NCBI GenBank assembly: GCA_022511005.1
Contig: JAFLSJ010000005.1
Coordinates: forward strand, 1-46,649
Source of the DNA: Ruminococcus sp.
GTDB lineage: Bacteria > Bacillota > Clostridia > Oscillospirales > Acutalibacteraceae
Length of the DNA: 46,649 nucleotides
Reading direction: 5' to 3'
Numbering within the stretch: the first letter of the stretch is position 1; the number at the start of each line of letters is the position of its first letter. A program made the position numbers and the translations under genes. Under the pieces are notes generated by a model. It searched no databases. It saw only the letters and a list, made by a program, of their open reading frames with translations, and was not told the DNA's origin. This document shows positions 42,262 to 46,649 of the stretch, piece by piece.

Positions 42262-43097
42262 TTTAAATCCTCCTTAATTTCATAAATTCCGGGTAGAAAA
42301 CACAGTATAGTAAAAGCAACATAAGAGATAAGAGAAGAAATATCTGAATTTGAAAATATTATAACAGGATAATATACAATTTTTGTAGTGCCCATAACGA
42401 TTGCAATATAAGTTAAAAGAGTTAATATTATAACACTTATCAGTAAAATGAAGTCGTTTGTTTTAAACCTGAATCTGCCAAAGTTAGTAACTCTGCCTGT
42501 TGAATGACCTCTTGCAGACATTGAGTCGGAAGTATCAACAGAAGTTTCAAGACTGTGGGTAATAACGGCTGAAAAACAGCTGATATATATCTTTAGTTTA
42601 GATTTTGGCTGTAGTTTTTTCTGAACCGATAAAACTTCATTGAAATATCTTGAAAAGTTGGGAATGAAATGTAACGCCATAGAGAATATAAGACTGATTT
42701 TAGGACTGATTTTTCCAAAAAGAAATAAAATTTTTTCCGAATTAAAAATAATATTAAAAGATTTAAACCAGAATATAACACATAAAATCATAAGTGCTAA
42801 AACAGCGCCGTAGATTAGTGCTTCTAATGTAAAAGCGTTATCGTTAATAAAAAACAGTGGAGTAGCTCCGCTGTGAGAAAACAGAGGATTTAATAGGGTA
42901 ATAAGAATAGTAAAGGGTATGTATTTTAAAATACTGATTATTGAGATTTTAATTGTATTTAAAACACATAAAAATAAAAAAGCTCCTGTTAGTGATGTAA
43001 TAAGATAAACAGGGTTTTGTATAAACATAGATACAGAAAACACTGCTATAAAATAAATAAATATCACAACAGGATGAAAATTAGAAAATGCTTTCAT
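42234..43097 (-). CDS. ecfT: ECF transporter transmembrane component
   Basis: EcfT joins the S component to the ATPases. The 287-residue protein has about six hydrophobic segments, beginning with HPVVIFIYFIAVFSVSMFI. It has the coupling motif SMSARGHSTGR, including the ARG that contacts the ATPase groove, near residue 195. CGGAGA lies before the ATG. It follows the DUF4430 lipoprotein gene by four bases and overlaps the ATPase gene, so these subunits are made together. Confidence 0.93.
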   Translation of the reverse strand: MKAFSNFHPVVIFIYFIAVFSVSMFIQNPVYLITSLTGAFLFLCVLNTIKISIISILKYIPFTILITLLNPLFSHSGATPLFFINDNAFTLEALIYGAVLALMILCVIFWFKSFNIIFNSEKILFLFGKISPKISLIFSMALHFIPNFSRYFNEVLSVQKKLQPKSKLKIYISCFSAVITHSLETSVDTSDSMSARGHSTGRVTNFGRFRFKTNDFILLISVIILTLLTYIAIVMGTTKIVYYPVIIFSNSDISSLISYVAFTILCFLPGIYEIKEDLKWKHLISRI

Positions 43098-43101
43098 ATT
43101 T

Positions 43102-43611
43102 TTATTCTCCGGTATAAGAGTTGCCTATATCATTACCTAAATCACAGGTATAACGCCATTCTACTGTGTCGTTAGGTTTGACGTTTATGCTGTTTGCACC
43201 CACATTTGTAAATTCACCGTTTATACATACCATCCAGCCTGAAAGACTACCACAGTCAAATTCGTATAAATGAGATATTCCTCTTAAATAAACACTTGTT
43301 CCTTCTCCGTTATAGTCAATTTGAATTTTATCCTTTTTAGCGGCCTTAGTAAGAACGGTAAATGGTGTGTCGCCGTCTTTATATTCAACCGCAGTATCTA
43401 TAATTATTCCGTCTTCGGGAATGTAGTTTCCGTTTTTAAGTGCATCGGGCAATGAGGATAAAGCGGTAATGCAGTCGACCTTAACATTAACAACATCTGT
43501 ATTTTTCGTTTCTTCGGTTTTATAGTAGTCCTCAGTGCTTTTGATTGAACATGAGCAAAATACCATAATAAATGACAGGCAAATAATAATTAAAGATTTT
43601 TGTTTTTTCAT
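43102..43611 (-). CDS. DUF4430 (transcobalamin-like beta domain) lipoprotein
   Basis: This is a 169-residue secreted protein with a signal peptide ending in MVFCSC, so it is probably lipid-anchored on the outer face. After a short linker comes one DUF4430 domain: IIDTAVEYKDGDTPFTVLTKA, GISHLYEFDCGSLSGWMVCI with NGEFTNVGAN, and PNDTVEWRYTC. This is the beta domain found at the end of intrinsic factor and transcobalamin. I use ATG 43611, with AGGTG six bases before it; the upstream GTG lies within that site. It starts one base after the barrel-protein stop. Cobalamin binding is inferred from the operon. Confidence 0.85.
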   Translation of the reverse strand: MKKQKSLIIICLSFIMVFCSCSIKSTEDYYKTEETKNTDVVNVKVDCITALSSLPDALKNGNYIPEDGIIIDTAVEYKDGDTPFTVLTKAAKKDKIQIDYNGEGTSVYLRGISHLYEFDCGSLSGWMVCINGEFTNVGANSINVKPNDTVEWRYTCDLGNDIGNSYTGE

Positions 43612-43612
43612 A

Positions 43613-45181
43613 TTATTCACCTTTCTCGCTGCTGTCTGTATTGGGAGTTCTGTATTTTTTTATAAAATAAATATATAAACCCACATATCCTAAAATTAAA
43701 ATAAATACAGCAATACCTGTACAGGACAGGTTTTCAGCAACATATATGTTATTGTATTCTTTAATTTCTTCAAAATTATTTATGTGGGAAGTTAAGCTGA
43801 TTTTTTTCACTTCATCTAAGGTTGCTGTAGTATTAACAGCAATATTTTCTGCTGATTTAGCGGTAGGTGCAGTTTCCTGATGTTGAGAAGAGGTGTCAAT
43901 TTGAACATTATTACTTTCTGCTTGAATGTTTTGTTCGTTTGAGCTGTTTTGCTCAGATACATTATTTTGGTTATTTTCGCTTTCAGCGTTTTCGGCATAT
44001 ACAGAAGATGGGGAAGAGTTGTTGTTATAATTGTTGTTGCCGTTGTTATAGCGATCACTGCTATTTTTGCTATTGATGTTGTTATTGCTTTTTTGAATTT
44101 TTGAACTTGAACTGTTTTTATTATTTGAGGGGTTAGTTTTCGGCTCGGTTACAGTTTGCTGAGAATTGATTTTATCTGAAAAATTATATAATCCCTGAGA
44201 AGTTAAGATAAATGACTTATAAGCTACTAAAGCATTAAATGCCTGATAAGCAGCCATTTGATTCTCATTTCCGTTTTGTAAATGCTTAAATCCGCCTTTT
44301 GCTGTTTGATAAGTAAGCATTGCGTCAAGTACTGAGTTACCGTTTTTTATGAATCTTTCATCACTTTCAGGGTCAATTCCTAAAGAAGTAAGCATAACTA
44401 TAACCTGTGCAGTGCTTTCACAGTTAAGTTTACCATAGCTTGCAAAGCTGCCGTCATCTTTTTGCATTTTGCTAAGTCTGTTTAAAGCTTTGTCAACTGC
44501 ATCACTTACGGTTTTATTGCTTTTTATGTATGGAGCAAGTGCAGTAACAGTCATAGCTGTAACATCTGCATCAGGTGCAGTACCTGTCAAAGCGAAGCCG
44601 CCGTTGTCAAGCTGTAAGGATAAAATCTTTGAAACAATGTTATCACGGGTAGTTAAGGCATTTTGGGGAACAGAATAATTTTTACTGTCAAGTAAAATTA
44701 AAGCGTAGTCAAGGGTCATAATTCCCTGAGCGGAAAGCTCAGAAAGCTCTCTGTTGTAGGTGCAGTCTGCAAGCAGGTTTTTGCCCAAAATGTTACTGAT
44801 ATCTTTATTGCATGCTACATATGCAAGTCCGATTCTTTGTAAATCGGTGATTTTTGTGTTTTTGACACCGCTATTATAAATATCGGATATTACTTTGTTT
44901 AAGCTGTTAATATATGAATTTGCATTGAAACTTGTACCGTTTCTGCTTAATGAAATAGCAAACCAGTCACATTCACCTGTTCCCGCATTTGGGGCAAGAT
45001 AGTTTTCCACAAAACTATTAATAGAATTTGTGTTTGTATAATTGTATTCATAATTTAATATGCTGTCAATCCTTTTATCAATATCGTTAGTTGTATAGCT
45101 TGCGGCAAAAACATTAATAAAAGAAATTGATATTAATGTAAGTAATAAATATATAACAGAGAGTTTTCTAAAAGCTTTCAT
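43613..45181 (-). CDS. Secreted alpha/alpha-barrel protein (prenyltransferase/intrinsic-factor fold) with membrane anchor
   Basis: This 522-residue exported protein has a signal peptide (1-27) and then a helical-barrel region (about 30-320). The barrel shows prenyltransferase/squalene-cyclase-type repeats: LQLDNGGFALTGTAPDADVT, MQKDDGSFASYGKLNCEST and QTAKGGFKHLQNGNENQMAA. An Asn/Ser/Gln-rich spacer (about 335-455) leads to a single membrane helix near 487-507 and a short charged tail. The barrel is the fold of the N-terminal domain of intrinsic factor. The gene lies between the two DUF4430 genes. A classic terpene-cyclase role is unlikely, because the protein is exported and has no DxDD motif. 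Confidence 0.85.
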   Translation of the reverse strand: MKAFRKLSVIYLLLTLISISFINVFAASYTTNDIDKRIDSILNYEYNYTNTNSINSFVENYLAPNAGTGECDWFAISLSRNGTSFNANSYINSLNKVISDIYNSGVKNTKITDLQRIGLAYVACNKDISNILGKNLLADCTYNRELSELSAQGIMTLDYALILLDSKNYSVPQNALTTRDNIVSKILSLQLDNGGFALTGTAPDADVTAMTVTALAPYIKSNKTVSDAVDKALNRLSKMQKDDGSFASYGKLNCESTAQVIVMLTSLGIDPESDERFIKNGNSVLDAMLTYQTAKGGFKHLQNGNENQMAAYQAFNALVAYKSFILTSQGLYNFSDKINSQQTVTEPKTNPSNNKNSSSSKIQKSNNNINSKNSSDRYNNGNNNYNNNSSPSSVYAENAESENNQNNVSEQNSSNEQNIQAESNNVQIDTSSQHQETAPTAKSAENIAVNTTATLDEVKKISLTSHINNFEEIKEYNNIYVAENLSCTGIAVFILILGYVGLYIYFIKKYRTPNTDSSEKGE

Positions 45182-45198
45182 TTTAAATCCTTAATAAA

Positions 45199-46116
45199 TT
45201 ATTTTGTTCCAAAAGCAAGGTATAATTGAATCAAAGTAACATCAAGAATATTGACTTTGGAATCTTTGTTAAAATCGGCAATAATGTATGTATCGTCATC
45301 AAAATCTTCAAAATGTGCAAGATACAACTGAATAAGTGTTGCGTCTTTAATGTTAACTTCACCGTCTTTATCTACATCACCGTAAAGAATGATGTCTCTT
45401 TGAGGTGCGTCAATGGTAAAATCGGGAGCATATCTTAAAACTGCAGGAGCACCGCTTGGACTGTATTTTTCAACCTGAAGACTGATTTTATCAGAAGTGA
45501 AATTTGTGGTGTTCAAATCCACCTTAATTTCTCCGTTTTCGTCAGTAATATATTTAAGTGTACCGTTTAAAGTTACAGTCATATCTGTAATCGGAACAGT
45601 AACGGTAGTTTCAGTCCAAGTATCGGTATCTTCATCATAATCATAATTGGTTTCCGTACTTGAAAATTTAATTGTTCCGTTTGCAGTAAACAATGTTGTG
45701 TCTATCTGAGGAATATAGCAGGGATAATCTCCGTAGTAAAGAACTACATTGTCTCCGTCAGTGAGGTTGTAATCGCTTATACCTACGCTTGGCGCAATAC
45801 CGTTTACAGCAAAATACCAACCGTCCCAGCCGCCGAACTGAGCCGCTTTTTCGCCGTTTACTTCTGTAATATAGCCAATATCAGCCCCTGCAATATTTAC
45901 ATCTTCATAAGACTCATTAACAAATTGCAAAAGTTGTGCTACAGAAATATTTTCTTCGACAATAGTCACATTGCTATTAAAGAAAGTATCTTTAACGCCC
46001 TCAATTCTTAAAGAAATCGTAAGATTTCTTGTTGCAGCAAAGGCAGGAATTGTCGCAGCGGATAACAGCATTAAAAGTGCTAATGCTGCCGATAATAGTT
46101 TTTTTGTTTGTTTCAT
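45199..46116 (-). CDS. Secreted DUF4430 protein with C-terminal dockerin
   Basis: This is a 305-residue exported protein with signal peptide 1-27 (ending PAFA). A DUF4430 domain at about 55-135 carries GGWDGWYFAVNGIAPSVGI and LTDGDNVVLYYGDY. A beta-rich middle follows. The end is a type I dockerin with two calcium loops, GDVDKDGEVNIKDATLIQLY and ADFNKDSKVNILDVTLIQLY. The dockerin implies docking to a cohesin elsewhere on the surface. TAGGAGG precedes the ATG directly after the riboswitch terminator. It is the first gene of the operon and may be the first cobalamin contact. Confidence 0.9.
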   Translation of the reverse strand: MKQTKKLLSAALALLMLLSAATIPAFAATRNLTISLRIEGVKDTFFNSNVTIVEENISVAQLLQFVNESYEDVNIAGADIGYITEVNGEKAAQFGGWDGWYFAVNGIAPSVGISDYNLTDGDNVVLYYGDYPCYIPQIDTTLFTANGTIKFSSTETNYDYDEDTDTWTETTVTVPITDMTVTLNGTLKYITDENGEIKVDLNTTNFTSDKISLQVEKYSPSGAPAVLRYAPDFTIDAPQRDIILYGDVDKDGEVNIKDATLIQLYLAHFEDFDDDTYIIADFNKDSKVNILDVTLIQLYLAFGTK

Positions 46117-46129
46117 AATGTTTCCTCCT

Positions 46130-46156
46130 AAAAAAATAAGCCCCCACTAAGGGAGC
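46130..46156 (-). terminator. Intrinsic terminator of the riboswitch expression platform
   Basis: On the minus strand GCTCCC-TTAGT-GGGGGC is followed by TTATTTTTTT, and then at once by the AGGAGG of the first gene. It could be switched by the cobalamin riboswitch, ending transcription when B12 is present. The region 46160-46256 has ACGG/CCGT segments that may form the alternative structure. Confidence 0.75.
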
Positions 46157-46256
46157 GATTAATATATCAAAACGGAATTTTACCGTAAAAAAGACGGAAC
46201 TATCCCGTAATGAACACTTTTTCTCCCACTTGCCCAAGAAAAGTTTAGTATAAAGT

Positions 46257-46417
46257 AATACGGTCGGTCTCCTGACTTATATCCGGCAAAAAGCCCGAAA
46301 AGCGCCTTCTCAGATAAAATCCAATGGCATATTGCTTTTCTTACAAATAATCACAGTAATGGCGGTTGTAACGGAATCGCACCGTTTTCCCAAATTTTCT
46401 ATTGAAAAACCGTATTA
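46257..46417 (-). promoter_or_regulatory. Cobalamin riboswitch
   Basis: On the minus strand AATACGG opens and CCGTATT closes the P1 stem. Inside are GGGAAAACGGTGCGATTCCGT, GCCATTGG, then TGAGAAGGCGC and the B12 box end AGTCAGGAGACCG. These are the conserved elements of the adenosylcobalamin class. It precedes the DUF4430-dockerin gene and so controls the whole B12 uptake operon. Confidence 0.94.
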
Positions 46418-46445
46418 AGTATGTTATAATCATAAATGTTCTTTT

Positions 46446-46473
46446 ATTATACCATATATTAGAAAATATTCAA
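46446..46473 (-). promoter_or_regulatory. Promoter of the B12 uptake operon
   Basis: On the minus strand TTGAAT and TATAAT are 16 bp apart. The start predicted near 46439 lies about 20 bases before the riboswitch. Confidence 0.75.
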
Positions 46474-46506
46474 TAATAATTTTTTGAAAAAATTTCTAAA
46501 AAAGAC

Positions 46507-46535
46507 TTGACAAATAGGGGACATGCTAATATAAT
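46507..46535 (+). promoter_or_regulatory. Promoter of tRNA-Arg
   Basis: TTGACA and TATAAT are 17 bp apart, 59 bases before the tRNA. Confidence 0.85.
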
Positions 46536-46594
46536 ATAAAGGCTGACCTGTTAAGCTTATGGAGATTGACAGAAAGCTTGATAACAGCAGATAT

Positions 46595-46649
46595 GCGCCA
46601 ATAGCTCAGCTGGATAGAGCAACTGCCTTCTAAGCAGTAGGTCAGGGGT
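46595..46649 (+). tRNA. tRNA-Arg (anticodon TCT), cut by the window end
   Basis: GCGCCAATAGCTCAGCTGGA gives the acceptor and D arm. CTGCCTTCTAAGCAG is the anticodon arm with TCT. The T arm and 3' end lie beyond the window. Confidence 0.93.

Noticed and set aside
43613-45181. Terpene cyclase
   Set aside because: The protein is exported and membrane-anchored, has no DxDD catalytic motif and is flanked by B12-uptake genes; only the barrel fold is shared.

Overview
This is a contiguous stretch of a low-GC, AT-rich Gram-positive chromosome, most likely a spore-forming member of the Clostridia and probably of the Oscillospiraceae/Ruminococcus group. The pointers are dipicolinate synthase genes behind a sigma-K-like promoter, a long SRP RNA in front of dnaX, the MEP isoprenoid pathway, a secreted protein with a dockerin, an SPKTGD sortase-type anchor, and interspersed palindromic repeats typical of gut Firmicutes. 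The species cannot be named from the sequence alone.

Layout. 0-9.7 kb is core genome: dpaA-dpaB (spore dipicolinic acid), a zinc-ribbon membrane protein, ispD-ispF, a convergent ppk2-radical SAM pair, SRP RNA, dnaX-ybaB-recR-smpB, and tmRNA. 9.8-17.3 kb, just downstream of tmRNA, looks accessory: two broken paralogous secreted-protein genes, an intact wall-anchored protein, a polar amino-acid ABC transporter whose binding protein is circularly permuted, a PNPOx/GNAT pair and a purine permease. 17.4-25.2 kb is sulfur and gamma-glutamyl metabolism: a four-gene operon (tcdA-like, class I glutamate-cysteine ligase, EgtC-like amidotransferase, GCS2-type ligase) divergent from cysK, with an Rrf2/CymR-like regulator and metY. 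25.3-31 kb holds small units: aldo/keto reductase, an ECF S component with DUF1893, tandem DUF305, DUF4250, an FAD-Rieske oxidoreductase and a heavy-metal-associated protein. 31-37.2 kb is gltB-gltD. 37.7-39.4 kb carries a phosphopantetheinyl transferase, an ArsC/Spx-like protein and an AlkD-like protein. tRNA-Gln follows.

40-46.4 kb (minus strand) is the most striking unit: a cobalamin riboswitch followed by three exported proteins and a complete ECF transporter. The exported proteins carry the two halves of the vertebrate intrinsic-factor/transcobalamin architecture on separate polypeptides: an alpha/alpha-barrel protein anchored in the membrane, and two DUF4430 (transcobalamin-like beta) proteins, one a lipoprotein and one with a dockerin. 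I infer a split, surface-assembled B12-capture system feeding the ECF importer. The window ends inside a tRNA-Arg gene.

Other points worth following are a possible dnaX frameshift site that would give a gamma-length product, a cysteine-ending leader peptide before cysK, two 13-bp-spaced palindromes upstream of gltB, a miniature inverted-repeat element in a short and a long form, and a cloverleaf-like palindrome upstream of the SRP RNA.
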